A stretch of DNA of 64,000 nt from an uncultured Clostridia bacterium. GTDB taxonomy: Bacteria > Bacillota > Clostridia > UBA1381. How positions within the stretch are numbered: position 1 is the first letter of the stretch; every line of letters starts with the position of its first letter. Position numbers and translations under genes: made by a program. Shown one piece after another: positions 25,750-33,153 of the stretch. The DNA lies in NCBI GenBank assembly GCA_947624165.1, contig CANQJC010000008.1, forward strand, positions 1 to 64,000, given 5' to 3'. Below the pieces are notes generated by a model, which searched no databases, was not told the DNA's origin, and saw nothing but the letters and a program-made list of their open reading frames with translations.

Positions 25750-27837
25750 ATGTTTAGAACATTCGAAACAACACTTGCGAACAGACCTCTTATCATAGAA
25801 ACCGGTAAGATGGCTCAGCTCGCCAACGGAAACTGCCTTGTCCGCTACGGCGACACGGCTGTAATGGTAAACGTTACGGCGTCCCGCACGCCGAGAGAAG
25901 GAATAGACTTCTTCCCTTTGAGCGTCGACTATGAAGAAAAACTCTACTCGGTAGGCAAGATCCCCGGAGGTTACATCAAGCGCGAGGGTAAGCCGTCCGA
26001 AAAGGCGATACTTACGAGCCGCGTTATCGACAGACCGATAAGACCCCTGTTCCCGTCGGATTTGAGAAACGACGTGACGGTAGTCGCCACGGTCCTTTCG
26101 GTCGAGCAGGACAACCCGCCTGAGGTAGCGGCGATGATAGGAACGTCGATCGCTCTGTCAATATCGGACATTCCCTGGAACGGTCCGATAGGCGGCGTAT
26201 GGCTCGGTCTTGTTGACGGCGAATATGTTATAAACCCGACCGTCGAGCAGAGAGAAAAGAGCGAAATGCTCGTTACCGTAGCCGGTACGAAGCAGAAGGT
26301 CGTTATGATCGAAGCGGGCGCGAACGAAGTCGAGGAAAGCGTCATGCTCGAGGGTATCAAGTTCGCCCACGGCGTTATAAAGGAATTATGCGACTTCATC
26401 AGCGGCATACAAGCCGAAATAGGAAAAGAAAAATTCACATACGAAGCACACGACGTAGATCACGACCTTTACGACAAAATAAAGGAAATGGTATTCGATA
26501 AGCTTCAGTACGCGCTCGACACCGACGACAAAAACGAGCGCGACGCGAGAATAGGCGTTATCACGGACGAAATCACCGAACAGCTCGACGAGGAGTATCC
26601 CGACCTTTCGGAACAGCTCGGCGAGATACTTTACAAGATGCAGAAGGAAATAGTACGCGCATGGCTTGTGCAGGGCAGACGCGTGGACGGACGAGGTCTC
26701 GACGAGATCAGACCGCTTTCCGCAGAGGTAGATCTGCTTGCGAGAGTACACGGCTCGGGTCTCTTCACAAGAGGACAGACACAGGTCCTTTCCGTGGCGA
26801 CGCTCGCGCCGCTGTCGGAGCATCAGCGTCTTGACGGCATAGATACCGAAGAAGAAAAGAGATATATGCACCACTATAATTTCCCGTCGTATTCGGTCGG
26901 TGAAACAAGACCGTCAAGAGGACCCGGCAGACGCGAGATAGGACACGGCGCGCTGGCTGAGCGTTCGCTTGTTCCCGTACTCCCGTCAGAGGACGATTTC
27001 CCTTACGCGATAAGAGTGGTATCGGAGGTCCTCTCCTCAAACGGCTCGACCTCGCAGGGCAGCGTATGCGGCTCCACGCTTTCGCTTATGGCGGCGGGCG
27101 TACCGATAAAGGCTCCCGTTGCGGGTATATCGTGCGGTCTTATCACGACAGACGACGGCTTTACGACTATGGTCGACATACAAGGTCTCGAGGACTTCTA
27201 CGGCGAAATGGATTTCAAGGTCGCCGGTACAAAGAAGGGTATTACGTCGATACAGGTCGATATAAAGAACGACGGTCTCCCCTACGAGGTTATCGAGGAG
27301 GCTCTGCGCAAGACGAGAGACGCGAGATATTACATCATTGACGAGATACTCTTAAAGGCTATCCCCGCGCCGAGAGAAGAGCTTTCACCGTACGCGCCGA
27401 AGGCTGAAACCATGAAGATAGACGTTGACAAGATCCGCGACGTAATAGGTCAGGGCGGCAAGGTTATCCAGAAAATCGTCGCAGAAACAGGCGCGAAGAT
27501 AGATATCGAGGACGACGGTACCATACACATTTTCGCCGTTGACCAGGAATCGGGCAAGGCGGCGAGAGACGCTATTGAAACGATAGTCAAGGAACCCGAA
27601 GTGGGCGAGATTTATACGGGACTTGTTAAAACAATACAGCCGTTCGGAGCGTTTGTTGAAATCCTCCCCGGCAAGGACGGTCTCTGCCACATTTCAAAGC
27701 TTGCCAATCACAGAGTTGAAAAGGTCGAGGACGTTGTCAAGGAGGGCGACTGGCTCAAGGTCAAGGTCATGGACGTCGATCCCAAGACCGGCAAGATATC
27801 GCTGTCGCACAAGGACGTCGCCGAGGACGAGGAATAA
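25750..27837 (+). CDS. pnp: polyribonucleotide nucleotidyltransferase (PNPase)
   Basis: A 695-aa protein from ATG 25750, 9-10 bases after AAAGGAG; upstream in-frame codons lie in the leader. Two RNase PH domains (about 10-230 and 310-550) flank an alpha-helical domain. The second contains FTRGQTQVLSV and the phosphate-binding GSTSQGSVCGSTL, with the metal ligands in DFYGEMDFKVAGT. A KH domain (IRDVIGQGGKVIQKI, near 555) and a C-terminal S1 domain (VKTIQPFGAFVEI) bind RNA. PNPase degrades RNA 3' to 5' with phosphate. The terminator follows at once. Confidence 0.97.
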   Translation: MFRTFETTLANRPLIIETGKMAQLANGNCLVRYGDTAVMVNVTASRTPREGIDFFPLSVDYEEKLYSVGKIPGGYIKREGKPSEKAILTSRVIDRPIRPLFPSDLRNDVTVVATVLSVEQDNPPEVAAMIGTSIALSISDIPWNGPIGGVWLGLVDGEYVINPTVEQREKSEMLVTVAGTKQKVVMIEAGANEVEESVMLEGIKFAHGVIKELCDFISGIQAEIGKEKFTYEAHDVDHDLYDKIKEMVFDKLQYALDTDDKNERDARIGVITDEITEQLDEEYPDLSEQLGEILYKMQKEIVRAWLVQGRRVDGRGLDEIRPLSAEVDLLARVHGSGLFTRGQTQVLSVATLAPLSEHQRLDGIDTEEEKRYMHHYNFPSYSVGETRPSRGPGRREIGHGALAERSLVPVLPSEDDFPYAIRVVSEVLSSNGSTSQGSVCGSTLSLMAAGVPIKAPVAGISCGLITTDDGFTTMVDIQGLEDFYGEMDFKVAGTKKGITSIQVDIKNDGLPYEVIEEALRKTRDARYYIIDEILLKAIPAPREELSPYAPKAETMKIDVDKIRDVIGQGGKVIQKIVAETGAKIDIEDDGTIHIFAVDQESGKAARDAIETIVKEPEVGEIYTGLVKTIQPFGAFVEILPGKDGLCHISKLANHRVEKVEDVVKEGDWLKVKVMDVDPKTGKISLSHKDVAEDEE

Positions 27838-27846
27838 TAAATCAAA

Positions 27847-27887
27847 AACAAAAAAACCGCTTTTTCAAAAAGCGGTTTTTATTTTTT
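27847..27887. terminator. bidirectional intrinsic terminator
   Basis: AAAACCGCTTTTT pairs with AAAAAGCGGTTTT, with T and A runs on both sides. It serves pnp and the convergent malQ. Confidence 0.9.
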
Positions 27888-29368
27888 TAAAATCTTTCGC
27901 ACCTTCCGTATGTACGCGTCATATCTGCAATTTTCTGCGCCAATTTCTTTGTCGCGTCTCTTTTCGTCATTCGCCATGTCCAGTTGCCGCCCGTAGTGGA
28001 CGGTATGTTCATTCTCGCTTCGCTTCCCAGCTCCAGATAATCCTGCATCTGTATTATCGCCGTATCGCTCACGCTTGCCAATGCGGCGCGTATCATTTTA
28101 AATACGAGATCGCCGTCGTCCGCGTCTATATATTTTTTGCAGAAATCGAGAGTGTCCTTGTCAACCTCCTTTGCCCAGCCGGCTATCGTGTCGTTGTCGT
28201 GCGTGCCGGCATAAACGACGCTGTTGTACGTGTATGTATGAGGCAGATAATTGCTGACCTCTCTCGGATCAAACGCAAATTCGAGCACCTTCATACCGGG
28301 GAAGCCCGACGCTCGCAAAAGCTCGCGTACGTCCTCGGTCAAAAATCCCAGATCCTCGGCTATGATAGGCGGCTCTCCCAAAGCGTTCCTGACCGCTCCG
28401 AAAAGCTCCATACCCGGACCCTTCAGCCACTGTCCGTGTTCGGCGGTCTCATCGCCGTAGGGAATGGTATAATATCCTTCAAAGCCGCGGAAATGGTCTA
28501 TCCTTACAATGTCATACAATTCCGCCGCCGTTCTTATCCTGTCTATCCACCAGCCGTAGCCAAGCTCCCTGTGACGCTGCCAGCGGTATATCGGATTTCC
28601 CCAAAGCTGACCCGTCGGAGAGAACGCGTCGGGCGGGCATCCCGCCACAACGGTGGGATTCAGATCCGCGTCAAGCTCGAACAAATCGGGATATACCCAC
28701 ACGTCCGCGCTGTCGAGCGCGACGTATATCGGTATGTCGCCGATTATTTCTATCTCTCTGTCGTTCGCATATTTTTTGAGCTTTTCCCACTGTTCGAAGA
28801 ATTTGAACTGTACAAATTCCCAGAAAAGTATATCGTCGCCGTGCTTCGTGTTAAACTCCCAGAGCGCGTGAGGATCGCGTCTTCTCAGCTCTTCGTCCCA
28901 TTCAAGCCACGACTTGCCGCCGTTCGCGTCTTTGATGCTCATAAACATGGCGTAATTGGATATCCATTTGTCGTTTTTACTCAAAAACTCGTTAAACGCC
29001 TCGGGTATGTTTTTTTGAAAAGCCTTAAACGCCTTGCGCAGCACCTTGAAACGATTCGCGTAAATCGCTTCGTAATCGATGCGCCTTATATCGCCGCCCC
29101 AGTTAAGCGTCGCGTAATCGCTTTTCTTGAGCAAGCCCTCCTCGCAGAGAATGTCGAGGTCGATAAAGTACGGATTGCCCGCGTTGGTCGAAAACGACTG
29201 ATACGGCGAATCGCCGTAGCTTGTCGGTCCTATCGGCAGTATCTGCCATCTTTTCTGCTTCGCTTCGCATAAAAAATCCGCAAATTTATATGCTTCCGCT
29301 CCCATTGTGCCTATGCCGTAATTCGACGGCAAGGACGATATATGCATAAGTATTCCGCTTGTTCTCAT
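27887..29368 (-). CDS. malQ: 4-alpha-glucanotransferase (amylomaltase, GH77)
   Basis: A 493-aa protein of typical GH77 length. It opens RTSGILMHISSLPSNYGIG, followed by WQILPIGPTSYGDSPYQ, both hallmarks of amylomaltase. VRIDHFRGFEGYY carries the nucleophile aspartate, IAEDLGFL the acid/base glutamate and GTHDNDT the third catalytic aspartate. The enzyme transfers maltooligosaccharides between glucans in glycogen and maltodextrin metabolism. It is alone on this strand. Confidence 0.95.
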   Translation of the reverse strand: MRTSGILMHISSLPSNYGIGTMGAEAYKFADFLCEAKQKRWQILPIGPTSYGDSPYQSFSTNAGNPYFIDLDILCEEGLLKKSDYATLNWGGDIRRIDYEAIYANRFKVLRKAFKAFQKNIPEAFNEFLSKNDKWISNYAMFMSIKDANGGKSWLEWDEELRRRDPHALWEFNTKHGDDILFWEFVQFKFFEQWEKLKKYANDREIEIIGDIPIYVALDSADVWVYPDLFELDADLNPTVVAGCPPDAFSPTGQLWGNPIYRWQRHRELGYGWWIDRIRTAAELYDIVRIDHFRGFEGYYTIPYGDETAEHGQWLKGPGMELFGAVRNALGEPPIIAEDLGFLTEDVRELLRASGFPGMKVLEFAFDPREVSNYLPHTYTYNSVVYAGTHDNDTIAGWAKEVDKDTLDFCKKYIDADDGDLVFKMIRAALASVSDTAIIQMQDYLELGSEARMNIPSTTGGNWTWRMTKRDATKKLAQKIADMTRTYGRCERF

Positions 29369-29429
29369 TTTACAATAACCTTCCTGTCCTTAAAATTATG
29401 TTCTCCGCGCGCCGAAAACGGCGGCGCGT

Positions 29430-29521
29430 TTTAGTGTCCCCATAAATATATTTGATTTAGTGTCCCTTTTATTATTTAGTGTCCCCGTATCGTTTTAGTG
29501 TCCCCAATTATTTAGTGTCCC
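29430..29521 (-). repeat. array of five copies of an 11-bp repeat
   Basis: On the minus strand GGGACACTAAA occurs five times, at 29430-29440, 29456-29466, 29475-29485, 29494-29504 and 29511-29521, with start-to-start spacing of 26, 19, 19 and 17 bases. Three of the five have an extra leading G. The last copy forms the final codons of the HAD gene (Gly/Arg-Asp-Thr-Lys-stop). The intervening bases are not conserved. There is no transposase nearby. The purpose is unknown: it could be a protein-binding array or the relic end of an element with multiple transposase sites. Confidence 0.85.
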
Positions 29522-30197
29522 TTGACGGCTGTTTTTTATCCGGCACGAGCTGGAGCAGGGCGTGCGGCTCGGATATTATATAATCCGCTCCCGCGCGGAC
29601 AAGCTCCGTGCGCGAACGGAAGCCCCACAATACGCCTACCGATATCATCGACGCGTTCTTCGCCGTGAGTATGTCCACATTAGTGTCCCCGATGAACAAA
29701 CATTCTTCGCTTTTCACTCCCAGAGCGGACGCAGCCTTCAGGGCGGGGTACGGGTCCGGCTTTACGGGATTGCCGTCCAGCGCGCCGCTTATCGCGTCAA
29801 AGCAGTCCGCGCCGAAAATACTTTCTATGACAAAATGCGCCACGTTCGAGGGCTTATTTGTGCATACGGCGAGCTTTATCCCCCTGTCCCGAAGCTCCGA
29901 GAGCAATTCGCGGACGCCGTCGTACGCGTCGGTATCGTAGAGGTAATCCTTTTCATAATTGTCGTCATAAACGCGGCATACCTTTTTGAACATTTCCGGC
30001 GTGTCGTTCGAGCGCGCGTTTAAAATCCTATGTATCAGCTTATCGCGTCCGTCGCCGACATACATTTTGTAATCCTCGACGTCTATACTTTCCATTCCGT
30101 AAGCGTTGAGAGCCATATTCCCGAAATGAGCGATAGCGTATATGGTGTTTGTCAATGTGCCGTCCAGATCGAACACGCATGCTTTTATATCAGACAT
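29508..30197 (-). CDS. HAD-superfamily phosphatase, phosphoglycolate phosphatase-like
   Basis: A 229-aa protein with HAD motif I FDLDGTLTNT (nucleophile and acid/base aspartates), a helical cap domain, motif II CTNKP, motif III lysine (NPVKPDPYP) and motif IV FIGDTNVDI. This combination fits the Gph/PpaX group, which removes phosphate from small metabolites such as phosphoglycolate or pyrophosphate; the substrate is not decidable. The ATG follows GGAGG by 10 bases. Its final codons fall in the 11-bp repeat array, so the C-terminal RDTK may be encoded by inserted repeat DNA. Confidence 0.85.
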   Translation of the reverse strand: MSDIKACVFDLDGTLTNTIYAIAHFGNMALNAYGMESIDVEDYKMYVGDGRDKLIHRILNARSNDTPEMFKKVCRVYDDNYEKDYLYDTDAYDGVRELLSELRDRGIKLAVCTNKPSNVAHFVIESIFGADCFDAISGALDGNPVKPDPYPALKAASALGVKSEECLFIGDTNVDILTAKNASMISVGVLWGFRSRTELVRAGADYIISEPHALLQLVPDKKQPSRDTK

Positions 30198-30463
30198 AAT
30201 AATTTTTCCTCCGATGTTTTAAAATTTTCGGCTTTTCTATTATATATCGGAAAAAGTATTATGTCAATGTGAATAGATTATGAATTTTTTTCTCCGCGCT
30301 TGATTTTTTTTGACCGCTGTGTTAGTATATGTGTGAAGCTTATGCTTCATGCGGGACGTTCGGGCATATTGCTCCCTCTCCCGTATCCCGCGCGCCGAAC
30401 GTCCGCGGCGGCGCGGCGCGGGAATTTACCGTTAACGCGGACGGAAAGGCTATGGAAATTGAC

Positions 30464-31066
30464 ATGAACAAGAAAATTATAACCGTTCTTCTCGCCTGCG
30501 CGCTCGTATTGCCGGCGGCAGGCTGCGCAAAGAATGACAACGCGGGCGGCGCGCCGCAAGCCACCGAACGCACCGACGCTTCGGGCGCGTATGAAGGCGC
30601 GGCTTCGGACGCAAATCCCGTCCCCGCGGACGGAGATTACTCCGAGATGGTCGATATGGAAAAGGTAGAGGGCGAGGAAGCGTCATCGGATTCCGACAAG
30701 GACGACTTCAAGGGCGATTTGAAAAATGCCGAAGTGACGATAGAGGACGCCAAGGTCATCAAATATGAGGATTCCGACGTTGCTGTGATTTCGCTCAAAT
30801 ACAAAAACAATTCCTCCGAACCGCAGGCGTTCACAAGCTCGGTTACGGTGAACGCGTATCAGAACGGCGACGAGCTTCGTCCGGCGGTCGTAACGGATGT
30901 TGAGGGTGTGGAAATGCTCGCGCAGACGCAGTTTGTCGAGTCCGGCGACACAATAACGGTCCAGAAGGCGTTCGTGCTCGACGACAAGTCGCCGATGACC
31001 GTAGAGGCGGTATACGCGCTCGACAAGACGAGCTACGATCCGCTTGTGAAGGTATTTAATTTCTGA
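30464..31066 (+). CDS. secreted lipoprotein with DUF5067-like domain
   Basis: About 200 aa from ATG 30464 (an ATG at 30452 is equally possible). The signal sequence KKIITVLLACALVLPAAGC has a lipobox with the lipidated cysteine at about residue 20, so the protein is probably anchored to the outer face of the membrane. An acidic linker follows, then about 110 residues (VTIEDAKVIKYEDSDVAVIS to the end) that fit the DUF5067/telokin-like immunoglobulin fold seen in Firmicute lipoproteins. No enzymatic residues are seen. Monocistronic, with a terminator directly after. Confidence 0.8.
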   Translation: MNKKIITVLLACALVLPAAGCAKNDNAGGAPQATERTDASGAYEGAASDANPVPADGDYSEMVDMEKVEGEEASSDSDKDDFKGDLKNAEVTIEDAKVIKYEDSDVAVISLKYKNNSSEPQAFTSSVTVNAYQNGDELRPAVVTDVEGVEMLAQTQFVESGDTITVQKAFVLDDKSPMTVEAVYALDKTSYDPLVKVFNF

Positions 31067-31074
31067 TCGGAACA

Positions 31075-31110
31075 AAAAAACGGGACGTTTATAAGGAACG
31101 TCCCGTTTTG
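31075..31110. terminator. bidirectional intrinsic terminator
   Basis: AAAACGGGACGTT pairs with AACGTCCCGTTTT. It lies between the lipoprotein gene and the convergent rplT. Confidence 0.88.
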
Positions 31111-31124
31111 AATTTTCTTTTTAA

Positions 31125-31478
31125 TTAAAGAGCGGATTTAGCCGTTTCAACGAGCTTTGCGAAAGCCGCGCTGTCGGCGATCGCTATCTCCGAAAGCATC
31201 TTTCTGTTCATCTCAACGCCGGATTTCTTAAGACCGTTCATAAACGTCGAATAGTTCATGCCGTTCTGCTTGCATGCGGCTGATATTCTCGTTATCCAAA
31301 GACGACGGAAATCTCTCTTTCTTCTTTTTCTGCCGACATAGGCGTTCTGCATCGAGCGCATAACAGCCTGATTGGCAACTCTGTACTGCTTGCTCTCCGC
31401 GCCGCGGAAGCCCTTAGCAAGTTTCAATATTCTTTTATGTCTTTTTCTTGTATTTAAAGCACCCTTTACTCTTGCCAT
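31125..31478 (-). CDS. rplT: 50S ribosomal protein L20
   Basis: A 117-aa basic protein of standard length. [37 protein letters not shown] and [16 protein letters not shown] are conserved L20 segments. L20 binds 23S rRNA early in assembly and, in Bacillus, also binds the infC leader to terminate its own operon. Last gene of infC-rpmI-rplT, 22 bases after rpmI. Confidence 0.97.
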   Translation of the reverse strand: MARVKGALNTRKRHKRILKLAKGFRGAESKQYRVANQAVMRSMQNAYVGRKRRKRDFRRLWITRISAACKQNGMNYSTFMNGLKKSGVEMNRKMLSEIAIADSAAFAKLVETAKSAL

Positions 31479-31500
31479 TAGTTTCTACCTCTCTTTCAGA

Positions 31501-31698
31501 TTATTTGTAAGGAATAAGCTTTTTGATGACTGCCGCGTTCGCCTTTGAGCAGTAAGCCTGTTTTCTCAGATGTCTCTTTCTCTTTGTCGTTTTCTTGTTC
31601 AGAATGTGTCTTCTGAACGCTCTGTTCATCTTAACCTTACCGTTTTTTGTAAGATTAAATCTTTTTGCTGCGCCTCTGTGTGTCTTTATTTTAGGCAT
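31501..31698 (-). CDS. rpmI: 50S ribosomal protein L35
   Basis: A 65-aa protein with the L35 pattern [16 protein letters not shown] and [20 protein letters not shown]. It sits between infC (32 bases upstream) and rplT as in nearly all bacteria. The ATG follows GGAAGGAG. Confidence 0.97.
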   Translation of the reverse strand: MPKIKTHRGAAKRFNLTKNGKVKMNRAFRRHILNKKTTKRKRHLRKQAYCSKANAAVIKKLIPYK

Positions 31699-31730
31699 GA
31701 TTTACACTCCTTCCGAATTAAAAAATCGTC

Positions 31731-32243
31731 TTATGACAGCGGAGCAAGAAACATTGTCATGTTTCTTCCCTCCAGCTTCGCGGGCTTTTCGACGCTGCCC
31801 GCTTCCTTTGCCTGCTCGGCAAATTTTTCAAGCAGGGTAAAACCAATCTGCGAATGACTCAGCTCGCGTCCGCGGAAACGCACAATGACCTTAACTTTGT
31901 CGCCCTTTTTAAGGAACTTTATCGCGTGGTTGCATTTTGTGTTGAAATCGTTCGTGTCTATGGAAGGAGAAAGCTGAACCTCCTTGATGTTAACGACCTT
32001 TTGATTTCTTCTGTTTTCCTTTTCACGCTTATTAAGCTCAAATTTGTACTTACCGTAGTCCATTATCTTGCACACGGGCGGTTTCGCCTGCGGCGCGATT
32101 TTGACCAAATCCATTCCCTTTTCATATGCGATCTCCTGCGCATCGCGCGCGCTCATCAGCCCAAGCTGCTGACCGTCCGCGGATACGACGCGTACCTCGC
32201 TGTCACGGATTTGCTCATTGATCTGCAAATCATTCTTACTAAT
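31731..32243 (-). CDS. infC: translation initiation factor IF-3 (ATT start codon)
   Basis: A 170-aa protein if translation starts at the ATT at 32243, 8 bases after GGGAGG; the first residues then read (M)SKNDLQINEQIRD, exactly where IF-3 proteins begin. The only upstream alternatives in frame lie inside the leader terminator. ATT starts are known for infC in Escherichia coli and allow IF-3 to repress itself, since IF-3 discriminates against non-canonical starts. The N-domain motif KPPVCKIMDYGKYKFE and C-domain blocks HDVQ-like IDTNDFNTKCNHAIKFLKKGDKVKV and RFRGRELSHSQIG are conserved. First gene of infC-rpmI-rplT. Confidence 0.95.
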   Translation of the reverse strand: MSKNDLQINEQIRDSEVRVVSADGQQLGLMSARDAQEIAYEKGMDLVKIAPQAKPPVCKIMDYGKYKFELNKREKENRRNQKVVNIKEVQLSPSIDTNDFNTKCNHAIKFLKKGDKVKVIVRFRGRELSHSQIGFTLLEKFAEQAKEAGSVEKPAKLEGRNMTMFLAPLS

Positions 32244-32389
32244 TGTTAATCCCTCCCTTTGAGCGTTAAAAAAACGGACGCAAAACGCACCCGTAAAACA
32301 CATGATACCATCGGTATCGCTGTATTTACCGCAAAGCCTTCGCCGTACGGTGAGAACGGAGCCGTTCTGCTTGTTTTATTTTCCTGTGT
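32244..32389 (-). promoter_or_regulatory. L20-type leader of the infC-rpmI-rplT operon
   Basis: An untranslated leader of about 140 bases lies between the promoter and infC and ends in the attenuator. It contains several short complementary segments (for example AGAACGG / CCGTTCT and GATACC / GGTATC) that could form the L20-binding stem or an antiterminator. I cannot fold it reliably by eye. The assignment rests on operon identity, leader length and the terminator. Confidence 0.6.
32267..32294 (-). terminator. leader attenuator upstream of infC
   Basis: On the minus strand ACGGGTGCG TTT TGCGTCCGT forms a stem (with G-U pairs) followed by seven T, ending 23 bases before the infC start. A terminator inside the leader between promoter and gene is expected for L20-controlled attenuation of the infC operon as described in Bacillus subtilis. 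Confidence 0.7.
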
Positions 32390-32418
32390 ATTATACCATG
32401 GTAAAAGACGAGTGTCAA
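32390..32418 (-). promoter_or_regulatory. consensus SigA promoter of the infC operon
   Basis: On the minus strand TTGACA (32413-32418), 17-base spacer, TATAAT (32390-32395): both boxes perfect, as expected for a strong ribosomal operon promoter. Confidence 0.92.
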
Positions 32419-32491
32419 GTGTTTTTTTGAAAAATTTTTCCGCCGCGCGGATCAGGTCGGCGCGCGGCGCGTATGTTACGGAAAAACGGCT

Positions 32492-33127
32492 TTAACCCGC
32501 AAGCTCTCTCCATGATTTTATATAATCGTCCGCTATGTCCTTGAGCGTTTCCGTTTCGTCGGCGTTCGTATCGTCGTAAACGGCGCAGGTCATAAAACCG
32601 CCCTTTTTCGCGCCGGATATCCCCGCGACGATATCCTCGTAAACAACGCAGTCCTCCGGCCGCACGCCTATGCGTTCGGCGGCGAGCAGATACACGTCGG
32701 GGTTGGATTTGTTGACGCCCACCTCCGACGAAAAGGCGCACGCGTCGATATAACGCCATACGCCCAGGCGCGTGAACGCCTTGCGGCAAAGTTCTTCGTA
32801 GCCGGAAGTCGCGATCGCGATTTTTACGCCGCTCTCATGCAGACGCTTCATGTATTCGCGCGCGCCGTCTTTAAGCTCAAGAGACGTTTCGTATTTACGC
32901 GCCGCCATACCGCGTATGGTATTCAGTACCTCGTCCTTTTCCTCGGACAGACCGAGACTTTCTATCATTATGGGAATGGATTCGTCGAGCGTTACCTCCT
33001 TAAATCCCGCAGCCTCCTCCTCGGACAGATCCGCGCCGTGGTCGCGGTAGAAATCTATCAGAACGTCCCACCACACGCCCATCGAATCGAGAAGCGTGCC
33101 GTCAACGTCAAATATCGCTCCGCGCAT
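32492..33127 (-). CDS. HAD-superfamily hydrolase, beta-phosphoglucomutase-like
   Basis: A 211-aa protein from ATG 33127, 8 bases after AAGGAG. HAD motif I is FDVDGTLLDS; motif II lies in IATSGY; the motif III lysine is in VNKSNPDVY and motif IV in CVVYEDIVAG. The VYED form of motif IV and the helical cap place it with beta-phosphoglucomutase-like and sugar-phosphate phosphatases. The substrate is unknown. It follows recD2 by about 26 bases, so it may belong to the same operon as the decarboxylase and recD2. Confidence 0.85.
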   Translation of the reverse strand: MRGAIFDVDGTLLDSMGVWWDVLIDFYRDHGADLSEEEAAGFKEVTLDESIPIMIESLGLSEEKDEVLNTIRGMAARKYETSLELKDGAREYMKRLHESGVKIAIATSGYEELCRKAFTRLGVWRYIDACAFSSEVGVNKSNPDVYLLAAERIGVRPEDCVVYEDIVAGISGAKKGGFMTCAVYDDTNADETETLKDIADDYIKSWRELAG

Positions 33128-33153
33128 AAAAATCACTCCTTTGAAATATATCG

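Noticed and set aside
27623-29272. 549-codon plus-strand open frame over pnp end and malQ
   Set aside because: It overlaps pnp out of frame, crosses a terminator and runs antisense to malQ; no start signal or motif.
29430-29521. CRISPR array
   Set aside because: The repeat is only 11 bases with 6-15 base gaps of variable size, and there are no cas genes.
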